Assembly: GCA_027033555.1 (NCBI GenBank)
Contig: JALVLE010000115.1
Location: 1-14,476 of the forward strand
DNA length: 14,476 nucleotides
Direction of reading: 5' to 3'
From: Caldifarciminota bacterium
Lineage (GTDB): Bacteria; Hydrothermota; Hydrothermia; UBA1063; CAJXJZ01
A model generated the notes under the pieces. It did no database searches, was not told the origin of the DNA, and saw only the letters and a list, made by a program, of their open reading frames with translations. The position numbers were made by a program, and so were the translations under genes. Shown piece by piece: positions 6,456 to 13,451 of the stretch (positions are counted from its first letter, which is position 1; the number at the start of each line of letters is the position of its first letter).

Positions 6456-6660
6456 AGTCTGCCACAAGATTTCTTATTTCAAGTGCATGGTCCTCTTCCA
6501 AAACCCTTATTGCGAATCCTGCATGAACAAGAACGTAATCGCCCACTTTAGCCTCGGGTGTAAAAACAATGCTTATTTCCATTTTTGAACCGCCCATCTG
6601 AACATATGCGGTTTTATCATCTATTTTTTCTATAATTTTCAAGGGAACACCAAGACACAT
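6439..6660 (-). CDS. hypC: hydrogenase maturation chaperone HypC
   Basis: This 73-residue small beta-barrel protein starts MCLGVPLKI, the signature of the HypC/HybG family, whose Cys2 (exposed after Met removal) holds the iron. It also has the DYVLVHAGFAI segment with the conserved histidine (H46). It forms a complex with HypD and then delivers the iron unit to the hydrogenase large-subunit precursor. GGGAGG (6667-6672) is six bases upstream of the ATG. It is the first gene of hypC-hypD-hypE. No hydrogenase structural genes or hypA/hypB are nearby, so this is a satellite maturation cluster or the hydrogenase lies outside the window. Confidence 0.96.
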   Translation of the reverse strand: MCLGVPLKIIEKIDDKTAYVQMGGSKMEISIVFTPEAKVGDYVLVHAGFAIRVLEEDHALEIRNLVADYESKE

Positions 6661-6694
6661 ATCAAACCTCCCACATCTTATCTCTTATTGCCTA

Positions 6695-6723
6695 ATTATA
6701 CATCAATACATATGAAAAGTAAA
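6695..6723 (-). promoter_or_regulatory. probable sigma-70 promoter of hypCDE
   Basis: TTTACT (6718-6723) and a perfect TATAAT (6695-6700) are 17 bases apart on the minus strand, in the 101-bp gap between phoR and hypC. Transcription would begin near 6688, upstream of the GGGAGG ribosome site. No clear terminator for the pst-pho operon and no sigma-54 element were seen in this gap. Confidence 0.55.
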
Positions 6724-6761
6724 ACATAAATACGTCCATTCCTTATTTCTCCGACGTTCAT

Positions 6762-8474
6762 CTACACCTCTTCATAAACCGGGAAAGTGATGGTAAAAAC
6801 CGTTCCTTTACCAAGCTGGCTTTTTACCTCAATTATACCACCATGAAGTTTTACTATGTGCTTTACTATGGAGAGTCCAAGCCCTGTGCCTCCTGTATCT
6901 CTTGATCTTGCTCTGTTCACCACATAAAACCTTTCAAAAATCCTTGAAAGGTGTTCTTCTGAAATGCCTACACCGGTATCTTCTATTTCAATAACAGCAA
7001 GGTTATCCAGTTTTTTTAGAGTTATCCTTACAAAGCCTTTTTCTGTGTATTTTAAGGCGTTATCTATGAGATTTATAAGCATCTGTTCAATTTTAATCTC
7101 ATCACCAATAACCACTGCATCACTCAGGATTTCAGTCCTTAGTTCTAATCCTTTCTTAAGAAACTGCGGTTTGTAAATTTTAACCACATTTTCTATGCAC
7201 TTTTGAAGACTGACAGGCTTTCTGGCAGACAAGCCTGTGTTCTCTATTTTGTCTAATAAGAGGAGATCTCTGGTTAAGTTTATCAGCCTATCAGTATGTT
7301 TTTTAATTATTTTGATATACTCATGCGCCTGCCTCTGATCTTGCACCTCTTCCAGTGCTTCCAGATAGCCTTTTATAGCAGTAAGTGGGGTACGAAGCTC
7401 ATGTGAGATATTGGAAACAAGTTGTCTCTTGGTCTCCTCCAGTTTTTTACTCTCCGTAATGTCTCTTAAAAGAACCACACTACTTTCTTCTCCCGCGGAT
7501 TTTATGAGAACCTGGTAATACCTATCCTCATAAAAAATTCTGGACTTTTTAGCGTTTCTTTGTTTTAAATGTGCCTCTATAATATCGCTTATCACAGAAA
7601 GAACGGGTATTTCCCAGTAAAATCTTCCCCGAGGAGACTTCTTAAACTCCTCCTCAAACACTTTATTGGCATAAACTACCTTTCCATCTTTACCAATGAG
7701 CACTATTGCCTCTGGTACAGCATCTAAAATTCCTTTAAGAGCCAGCTGCTGGTTTTTCATTTTAACAAACAGCTCTTTCAACCTTAAACTTACATTATTT
7801 AAAGTCCTTATAAGTCCCCCTATCTCATCACCCCTGTGGGGAATTAAGGTTTCACCAAAATAGCCATTGGCAAGACGAGCTGTGAAAAAGGTGAGCTCTT
7901 TTATAGGAGATAGTATGCTTTTTTCAAGAAGGTGGCTTATTAACAAAGAGAGAATCAACAGGGAAAAAACAACTAACACTATTTTTTGTACAGGATTGTT
8001 CTCCTTTATAGGAACACCTATCCTGATAATTATTCTTCTGTCTCCATTTTTAAAGGGATATGCAAGATACAACATCCTGCTATTTTTGTAGGGACTATGT
8101 GTTATTGCCACTCCCATTCCTTTCCTCTCAGCACCCAATATTTCCGGAAGATATTTGTAATTTTCCATCTTATAAAAACCCTCTCTTGAATCTGCTATCA
8201 CTTTTCCGCTGCTATCAACAAGTGTAATGAAGAGGTGATTTTTACTCCCACACTTTTTTACTATCTCTTCCAGAAGTAATGTATCCTGTGCGCGGGAAAG
8301 TTCTGTTATGTTATACTCCAAAATCTTTGCAATGTTTAACAGATAACGGGTGCTGAGTTGCAGCAGAGCTTTTTCATGATAGGACTCAAATACAAAATAA
8401 ATTATTCCAGCCTCTATTGAGAGAAGAATAAAAAATCCTGCAAAAAAACGGAAAAAGAGTACTCTTTTTCTCAT
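6762..8474 (-). CDS. phoR: PhoR-type membrane sensor histidine kinase
   Basis: This 570-residue inner-membrane kinase is the likely partner of the PhoB-type regulator just upstream. It has membrane helix 1 (about 8-29), a periplasmic sensor region (30-163), membrane helix 2 (164-183), a HAMP linker (about 184-237) and a PAS domain (about 245-345). The histidine-containing helix has H358 in SNISHELRTPLTAIKGY. The ATPase domain has the N box (MLINLIDNALKYTEKG), DTGVGIS, FERFYVV and GTGLGLSIVK. The periplasmic region of about 130 residues is larger than in E. coli PhoR, which has almost none, and more like Gram-positive PhoR/WalK kinases. Its ATG overlaps the regulator's stop in an ATGA, and no strong ribosome site is present, so translation is coupled. 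Assignment to phosphate control comes from the operon, not from the kinase alone. Confidence 0.9.
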   Translation of the reverse strand: MRKRVLFFRFFAGFFILLSIEAGIIYFVFESYHEKALLQLSTRYLLNIAKILEYNITELSRAQDTLLLEEIVKKCGSKNHLFITLVDSSGKVIADSREGFYKMENYKYLPEILGAERKGMGVAITHSPYKNSRMLYLAYPFKNGDRRIIIRIGVPIKENNPVQKIVLVVFSLLILSLLISHLLEKSILSPIKELTFFTARLANGYFGETLIPHRGDEIGGLIRTLNNVSLRLKELFVKMKNQQLALKGILDAVPEAIVLIGKDGKVVYANKVFEEEFKKSPRGRFYWEIPVLSVISDIIEAHLKQRNAKKSRIFYEDRYYQVLIKSAGEESSVVLLRDITESKKLEETKRQLVSNISHELRTPLTAIKGYLEALEEVQDQRQAHEYIKIIKKHTDRLINLTRDLLLLDKIENTGLSARKPVSLQKCIENVVKIYKPQFLKKGLELRTEILSDAVVIGDEIKIEQMLINLIDNALKYTEKGFVRITLKKLDNLAVIEIEDTGVGISEEHLSRIFERFYVVNRARSRDTGGTGLGLSIVKHIVKLHGGIIEVKSQLGKGTVFTITFPVYEEV

Positions 8475-9157
8475 GTTTCTAACTTGTATCCCACACCTTT
8501 TATACTCTTAATAAACCTGCCTGCCTTTTTAAGTTTTCTTCTTAAATTGGCAATATGGACATCAATTGCCCTTCTGCATGTGTCTTTTTCATGCCCCCAC
8601 AACATTTCAAGGAGCTTTTCTCTGGAAAAGACCCATCCCCTTTTTTCTGCAAGGATAAGGAGTATTTTAAACTCAGTAGGAGTCAGCTCAATCTTTTCGT
8701 CACCTACAGTAACTTCCATACGATTTTTGTCAATGAAAAGAATATTTGCAATGTTTATAAAAGCTCCTTCTTCATCTTTTGTCTTTATCCTTCTCAACAC
8801 TGCCTTGACCCGTGCCACAAGCTCGCGGGGAGAAAAGGGCTTTACTACATAATCATCCGCTCCCATTTCAAGCCCAAGCACCCTATCAACTTCTTCAGAC
8901 TTTGCTGTAAGTATAATAATGGCAGTGTTATCGTACCTTTTCTCTCTTCTTATTGCTCTGCATATATCAAGCCCATCTGCGTCAGGGAGCATAAGGTCCA
9001 GAATCACCACATCCGGGACATTATACTTTATGTAATCCAGGAAAGAACTCGCTCTCTGAAACTTATAACAGGCAAATCCCGATTTTTCAAGATAAATGGC
9101 TATTAAATTGGCTATATCTTCTTCATCCTCAACTATTGCCACTGTGTTTTTCTTCAT
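8471..9157 (-). CDS. phoB: PhoB-type OmpR-family response regulator
   Basis: This 228-residue protein has a receiver at 1-120 with acidic residues E10-D11, phospho-acceptor D54 (VILDLMLPD) and KPFSPREL. Its C-terminal winged helix (about 130-228) ends in the classic SIKGVGYKLET. Phosphorylated PhoB dimers bind Pho-box direct repeats and recruit RNA polymerase. A candidate target, the repeat array at 13337-13375, lies upstream of its own operon, so positive autoregulation is likely. The ATG at 9157 sits 29 bp inside phoU. The ribosome site there is poor, so coupling to phoU translation is expected. The start MKKNTVAIVEDE matches the usual family start. Confidence 0.92.
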   Translation of the reverse strand: MKKNTVAIVEDEEDIANLIAIYLEKSGFACYKFQRASSFLDYIKYNVPDVVILDLMLPDADGLDICRAIRREKRYDNTAIIILTAKSEEVDRVLGLEMGADDYVVKPFSPRELVARVKAVLRRIKTKDEEGAFINIANILFIDKNRMEVTVGDEKIELTPTEFKILLILAEKRGWVFSREKLLEMLWGHEKDTCRRAIDVHIANLRRKLKKAGRFIKSIKGVGYKLET

Positions 9158-9803
9158 CGTAATGATGTTTTATAATTCTCCCTTCAATCATATAAATAAC
9201 GTCCTCTCCAATATTTGTGGATAGGTCAGCAATTCTCTCAAGGTCCTTGGTAATACTTACAAATCTTATTGCTCTTTCCACAATTGAGCTGTCTTTTAAC
9301 ATGCAATCTATAGTGCTCCTTACAATTTTATTTCTGAGAGCATCCACCACATCATCCCTTTCACAAACCTTTCTGGCAAGATTAACATCCTTCTCTATAA
9401 AGGATGTAATAGCATCTTTGAACATGGATATGGTCTTTTGAGCCATTTCTGGGAGGTACTTAAACGGCTCAAGAGGAAGGGTGTCAACAAGATACATACC
9501 GGAATAAGCAATGTTCACAGCATGGTCACCTATTCTTTCAATGTCATTATTCATCTTTAGAATCATCAATATTTCCCTCAAATCAGAAGCCTCTGGTTGA
9601 TATCTCGCTATGGTGCTGATAACCAGCTCCTCTATCTCTATTTCCCTCTCATTTACCCTGGGTTCGTCCTTATTTATAACTTCATTAAACAAGTGTCTTT
9701 TCTTTTTGAGAAGCCCATCTATGCTCTTTTCTATCATGGATTCAGCAAGTGTGCTATTGGCTATCAAAAGCTTTTTAAGTTCATGTATCCTCTCTTTTAA
9801 CAT
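9129..9803 (-). CDS. phoU: phosphate signalling protein PhoU
   Basis: PhoU is a peripheral six-helix protein, two repeats of a three-helix bundle, that links Pst transporter status to PhoR and damps the Pho response under phosphate excess. This 224-residue copy has the family length. The metal-site-like motifs appear once per repeat: NNDIERIGDHAVNIA in the first and TKDLERIADLSTNIGEDV in the second. GGAGG is six bases upstream of the ATG at 9803, directly after the pstB stop. It is encoded between pstB and phoB, the usual position for this family. Confidence 0.95.
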   Translation of the reverse strand: MLKERIHELKKLLIANSTLAESMIEKSIDGLLKKKRHLFNEVINKDEPRVNEREIEIEELVISTIARYQPEASDLREILMILKMNNDIERIGDHAVNIAYSGMYLVDTLPLEPFKYLPEMAQKTISMFKDAITSFIEKDVNLARKVCERDDVVDALRNKIVRSTIDCMLKDSSIVERAIRFVSITKDLERIADLSTNIGEDVIYMIEGRIIKHHYDEEKHSGNS

Positions 9804-9815
9804 AATCTCCCTCCA

Positions 9816-10574
9816 CTATACAAACCTGCCAGTAAGGTACTCCTCGGTTTTCCTGTGTCTTGGCCTTGTAAATACATCATCAGTTTTTCCAAACTCAACC
9901 AGTTCTCCATTGTATAAAAAAGCTATATAATCAGCTATCCTTCCTGCCTGCGCTACATTGTGAGTAACCATTACTATAGTAACATCCTTTTTAAGTTCCA
10001 GAATCAACTCTTCTATCCTGAATGTAGCCTTGGGATCAAGAGCAGATGTAGGTTCATCAAGCAACAACACCTCCGGATTCATTGCAAGAGCGCGGGCAAT
10101 ACAAAGCCTCTGCTGCTGGCCACCTGAAAGGAATGTTCCCTTTTTCTTCAATGCATCTTTAACTTCATCCCACAGATACACCTTTTTTAAAGCAGATTCC
10201 ACTATCCTGTCTTTTTCCTCCTTTTTAAGCCTTATACCGTTCAAAATATATCCTGCGATGACGTTATCGTATATGGTCATAGTCGGGAACGGATTGGGCC
10301 TTTGAAAAACCATTCCCACACGCTTTCGCAATTGGACTGGAGACATCCGAAATATGCTTCTGCCATCCAGCAATATATCTCCTTTCAGAGACGCAGAGGG
10401 CGAAAGTTCATGCAACCTGTTTATGCATCTTATAAGGGTCGTTTTTCCACACCCAGAAGGACCCATTATGCCCGTTACCTTATTTCTTGGTATATCAAGA
10501 TTTATTCCCTTCAGTACTTCTTTTTTTCCATAAAATGCATAAAGGTCACGGATGCTTAAAATTGCATCTTCCAT
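9816..10574 (-). CDS. pstB: phosphate ABC transporter ATP-binding protein PstB
   Basis: PstB is the ATPase that powers high-affinity phosphate import through PstC-PstA. The 252-residue protein has Walker A GPSGCGKT (38-45), Q-loop Q91 in the PstB-typical FQRPNPFP, signature LSGGQQQR (149-156), Walker B VLLLDE (169-174) followed by PTSALDP, and the switch histidine H205 (VTHN). The frame stays open to 10661. The ATG at 10574 is chosen because AAGGAG lies about 11 bases upstream and the product then starts at the normal N-terminus (MEDAILSIRDL). The extra 29 residues would overlap pstA and match nothing. The true overlap with pstA is 19 bp. Confidence 0.96.
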   Translation of the reverse strand: MEDAILSIRDLYAFYGKKEVLKGINLDIPRNKVTGIMGPSGCGKTTLIRCINRLHELSPSASLKGDILLDGRSIFRMSPVQLRKRVGMVFQRPNPFPTMTIYDNVIAGYILNGIRLKKEEKDRIVESALKKVYLWDEVKDALKKKGTFLSGGQQQRLCIARALAMNPEVLLLDEPTSALDPKATFRIEELILELKKDVTIVMVTHNVAQAGRIADYIAFLYNGELVEFGKTDDVFTRPRHRKTEEYLTGRFV

Positions 10575-11389
10575 TTCTGCACAAACTCCTTCGCTATTAA
10601 GTTTATACCCAAAACAACGATAATCAAAACCAGCGCGGCGCCAAATGCCATTTTGTGCCATGCATCATAGGGACTCATGGAGTAATTAAAAATAAGTAGT
10701 GGAAGAGCATCAACAGGTTTTAAAATATTGAAATTTATAAAAGGATTGCCGAAAGCTGTAAAGAGAAGCGGAGCAGTTTCACCTGCAACACGGGAAATGG
10801 CAAGCAATACACCCGATATAATCCCGTGCATGGCAGAGGGTATAACCACTTTTATCATGGTTTTCGCATATCCGGCACCAAGTGCATAAGAAGCCTCAAT
10901 GATATCTCTGGGAACAAGCAGGAGAGCCTCTTCTGTGGCTTTTATCACCATGGGAAGCATCATTATTGAAAGCGCCACCCCTCCAGAAAGTGCCGAAAAA
11001 TGTCCCATAGGCTTTACTACCCAGAGATAACCCAGAATACCTATCACAATAGAAGGCGTTCCCTGTATGGCACCTGCTATGCTGCTCAAAATATCTCCAA
11101 GTGAGTTTCTTTGCTCTGCTATAAATATCCCTGATAAAATCCCCAAAGGGATTGAAATAATAGAGGCAATAACAACCAGAAGCACCGTCCCTATAATTGA
11201 ATTCAATATACCACCTTCCTCTCCGGGCGAACCAGGGAGAGATGTAAGAAAATGCCAGTTTATAACGCCAATTCCATTTTTTACCACCACATAAAGAATA
11301 TACACAAGGGGCAAAAATACAGTCCCCACAAGTAGTATAACAACACCTTGCATAACCTTATCTACAATGTTTCTTGTCTTGACATTCAT
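10556..11389 (-). CDS. pstA: phosphate ABC transporter permease PstA
   Basis: This 277-residue inner-membrane permease has about six hydrophobic helices, the first at about 14-36. It contains PstA-typical segments (GTPSIVIGILGYLWV, LMLPMVIKATEEALLLVP-like stretch near 140-160, EASYALGAGYAKT) and the EAA-type coupling loop that contacts PstB. The conserved RVAGETAPLLFTA is close to the consensus of the family. It pairs with PstC as the membrane channel. Its ATG overlaps the pstC stop as ATGA and its 3' end overlaps pstB, so the three are translated together. Confidence 0.95.
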   Translation of the reverse strand: MNVKTRNIVDKVMQGVVILLVGTVFLPLVYILYVVVKNGIGVINWHFLTSLPGSPGEEGGILNSIIGTVLLVVIASIISIPLGILSGIFIAEQRNSLGDILSSIAGAIQGTPSIVIGILGYLWVVKPMGHFSALSGGVALSIMMLPMVIKATEEALLLVPRDIIEASYALGAGYAKTMIKVVIPSAMHGIISGVLLAISRVAGETAPLLFTAFGNPFINFNILKPVDALPLLIFNYSMSPYDAWHKMAFGAALVLIIVVLGINLIAKEFVQKWKMQF

Positions 11390-12258
11390 TTTCCTTTCAC
11401 CTCAAGCCTTTTTACCACAATTTTGCCGAGAACATTAAAAAATATGGATATGATAAATAACCATAGACCAATGTATATTAAGGAGGCAACATGAAGGCTC
11501 TCAACTGCCTCGGTGAACTCATTTGCAATGACCGAAGCCATTGTATTTGCTGGAGAAAAAATGCTTCTGGGTATATCAGAGTAATTTCCTATCACCATTG
11601 TCACAGCCATGGTTTCACCAAATGCTCTTCCAAAGGCAAGTAGAATACCTGCAAGAATACCGGAACGAGAATAAGGAAAAATCACCCTGGTTATTACGTC
11701 AAATCTCGTGGCTCCTAGCGCGTATCCTGCTTCCTCCACATCTTTGGGCACCATCTTTATAACATCTCTTATAATCTGAGAACTGTAAGGGATTATCATA
11801 ATTGCAAGCACTAAAGATGCAGTAATAATTCCAACCCCAAAAGGTGTGACATGCAATTTTATTTCAAGCATTCTTATTAAAGGAACAAGATAAAAAAGAC
11901 CAAAAAGGCCATATATCACAGAAGGTATGCCGGCAAGGAGGTCTTCTGTATAGGTAAAAATGCGCACAAATCCCCTTTCCCGATAATAAAATCCAGAAAA
12001 CAGGGAAAGAGCAAGCGAAAAGGGTAATGACAATAAAAGTGCGATTCCTGACGTCAAAAGTGTTCCTAACAAAAAAGGTAGAAGTCCAAATTTACCCTGC
12101 ACAGGATTCCATTCTCTAAGAACCACAAATTTAAGTCCGAAAGTCCTGATAGCAGGCATACTGGCCACAAACATTGAGACCAGCATTAAACCTGCAAGAA
12201 GCACAATTACAAATCCTCCTGCATAAACCAGAAACTTGAATACCCTATCCTGCGTCAT
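11386..12258 (-). CDS. pstC: phosphate ABC transporter permease PstC
   Basis: This 290-residue inner-membrane permease has about six helices, beginning near residues 9-33 (FLVYAGGFVIVLLAGLML). PstC-like features are WNPVQGKFGLLPFLLGT, the IPSVIYGLFGLFYLVP segment, the coupling loop DVEEAGYALGATRFD and the near-invariant GRAFGETMAVTMVIGN. With PstA it forms the transmembrane path for phosphate delivered by PstS. The ATG overlaps the pstS stop by 4 bp (ATGA). No strong ribosome site is seen, consistent with coupled translation. Confidence 0.96.
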   Translation of the reverse strand: MTQDRVFKFLVYAGGFVIVLLAGLMLVSMFVASMPAIRTFGLKFVVLREWNPVQGKFGLLPFLLGTLLTSGIALLLSLPFSLALSLFSGFYYRERGFVRIFTYTEDLLAGIPSVIYGLFGLFYLVPLIRMLEIKLHVTPFGVGIITASLVLAIMIIPYSSQIIRDVIKMVPKDVEEAGYALGATRFDVITRVIFPYSRSGILAGILLAFGRAFGETMAVTMVIGNYSDIPRSIFSPANTMASVIANEFTEAVESLHVASLIYIGLWLFIISIFFNVLGKIVVKRLEVKGK

Positions 12259-13295
12259 TTTGCCAGGGGTTGTCCATTATAATTTATTAACTTAAGCAAT
12301 TTCTCGGTCTTTTCAAGCGCTTTTTGAGACAAAGGTGCATAATAAAGAGGTTCTGCGTACCTCTGCCCATTATGTGTCATCCACCATAAAAGCTTCCAGA
12401 GTTCTTCTGCTCTCTCTTTGCTCATTCCAGCATTTTTCAGGTCTTTGTACACGATAATCCATGTGAAACCTGAGATTGGATACCCATCTTTTACATTTGT
12501 ATTTACGAGTGAAACTCTCATATCATCTGGAAGAGTAGTCTCTGTTGCCTTTTTCACGCTTTCTATTGTGGGTTTGACAAATTTACCACTCTTGTTCATA
12601 AGTAGTGCAACAGGCATATTGTTGGTAAGCGCGTATGTAAGCTCTATATAACCAATAGCACCCGGGATCTGTTTTACAAGACCGGCAACTCCTGGATTAC
12701 CTTTTCCACCAAGCCCCACAGGCCAGTTAAGCGCCTTTCCGACACCCACTCTGCTTTTCCATTCCCGGCTCACCCTGGAAAGATAATCTGAGAAAATAAA
12801 TGTGGTTCCACTTCCATCAGACCTATGCACCACAACAATGTCCATATTGGGTAATTTCACGTGGGGATTTATCTTTTGAATAAGTGGGTCATTCCATTTT
12901 TTAATCTTTCCTAAAAATATATCCGCTACAACCTCGGGTGTTAATTTAAGCTCCGGATTTTGAGGCAAATTGTAAGTAAGTGCAACAGCACCTGCCACTA
13001 TGGGGATATGCACTATGGGAGAACTGAATTTTTTAAGCTCTTTATCAGTCACATAGGCATCTGTCGCTCCAAAATCAACAGTTTTGGCCAGAAGCTGCCT
13101 TATTCCTGCTCCCGAACCAATTGCCTGATAGTTAACCCGCACTCCGGTAATTTTATAATATTCATTAAACATTTTTGAATAAAGAGGGTATGGGAAGGTG
13201 GCACCTGCTCCTGTAAGGGTTATTGTTTTTGCTCCCAAAGACGAGATTACTGCGAATATCAACACCAGTCCCAATATTGCCTTACCATTTTTCAT
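12255..13295 (-). CDS. pstS: periplasmic phosphate-binding protein PstS
   Basis: This 346-residue substrate-binding protein delivers phosphate to PstCA. The first about 22 residues form a signal peptide (KNGK, then a hydrophobic core to SSLGA). There is no lipobox cysteine, so it is probably a soluble periplasmic protein, in line with a two-membrane cell. Phosphate-contact motifs are present: GAGATFPYPLY, GSGAGIRQLL, DFGATDAYV and HRSDGSGTTF. A TTG at 13298 could add one residue, but the ATG at 13295 has GGAGG six bases upstream and is preferred. As first gene of pstSCAB-phoU-phoBR it lies behind the Pho-box-like array and should be the most strongly induced. Confidence 0.96.
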   Translation of the reverse strand: MKNGKAILGLVLIFAVISSLGAKTITLTGAGATFPYPLYSKMFNEYYKITGVRVNYQAIGSGAGIRQLLAKTVDFGATDAYVTDKELKKFSSPIVHIPIVAGAVALTYNLPQNPELKLTPEVVADIFLGKIKKWNDPLIQKINPHVKLPNMDIVVVHRSDGSGTTFIFSDYLSRVSREWKSRVGVGKALNWPVGLGGKGNPGVAGLVKQIPGAIGYIELTYALTNNMPVALLMNKSGKFVKPTIESVKKATETTLPDDMRVSLVNTNVKDGYPISGFTWIIVYKDLKNAGMSKERAEELWKLLWWMTHNGQRYAEPLYYAPLSQKALEKTEKLLKLINYNGQPLAK

Positions 13296-13321
13296 CAAGC
13301 ACCTCCTTTGTCAGTACTATA

Positions 13322-13327
13322 AGTATA
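13322..13327 (-). promoter_or_regulatory. -10 element of the pst operon promoter
   Basis: TATACT on the minus strand is nine bases downstream of the last Pho-box-like repeat. The hexamer 17 bases upstream is ATTTTT, a very poor -35. An activator-dependent promoter is therefore expected, with phosphorylated PhoB replacing the -35 contact. The overlapping TTATAT is an alternative -10. Confidence 0.5.
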
Positions 13328-13336
13328 TAATGCAGG

Positions 13337-13375
13337 CTTTAAAAAAAAATTAACAGTGTGTTAAGGAAATGTTAA
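13337..13375 (-). promoter_or_regulatory. Pho-box-like array of direct repeats upstream of pstS
   Basis: On the minus strand TTAACA (13370-13375), TTAACA (13359-13364), TTAATT (13348-13353) and TTAAAG (13337-13342) recur every 11 bases, about one helix turn. The unit and spacing match the Gram-positive PhoP box (TT[ACT]A[CT]A repeats about 5 bp apart) better than the E. coli CTGTCAT box. The first two units are exact and the others degenerate. The last two overlap an A/T run, so their match may be partly chance. The position just upstream of the -10 suits a PhoB activator. Confidence 0.65.
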
Positions 13376-13399
13376 TCTGAATATAGAAAAAGGCAAGGC

Positions 13400-13425
13400 T
13401 ATTACTTTCCTGAGCAAAAGCAATA
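13400..13425 (-). terminator. weak candidate terminator after the secreted-protein gene
   Basis: The minus strand can form a 9-bp, AT-rich stem with one G-U pair (TATTGCTTT with AAAGTAATA) around an eight-base loop, followed after several bases by CCTTTTTC. It lies 27 bases after the stop of the partial gene and before the Pho-box array. The low GC content and the gap before the T run make it marginal. Confidence 0.3.
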
Positions 13426-13451
13426 AAAAACTTTCGGGAAGAATAAAACCT

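Noticed and set aside
6662..6761. Possible terminator for the pst-pho operon (ACGTC ... GACGT arms)
   Set aside because: Five-base arms with a long loop and no T run make it too weak to call. Read-through into hypCDE cannot be excluded.
8555..9106. 183-residue plus-strand reading frame antisense to phoB
   Set aside because: It is a shadow of a clearly conserved regulator, with no ribosome site or domain and a cysteine/phenylalanine-rich composition typical of antisense frames.
10575..10661. 29-residue N-terminal extension of PstB
   Set aside because: It would be read inside pstA and has no PstB similarity. A Shine-Dalgarno precedes the internal ATG at 10574.
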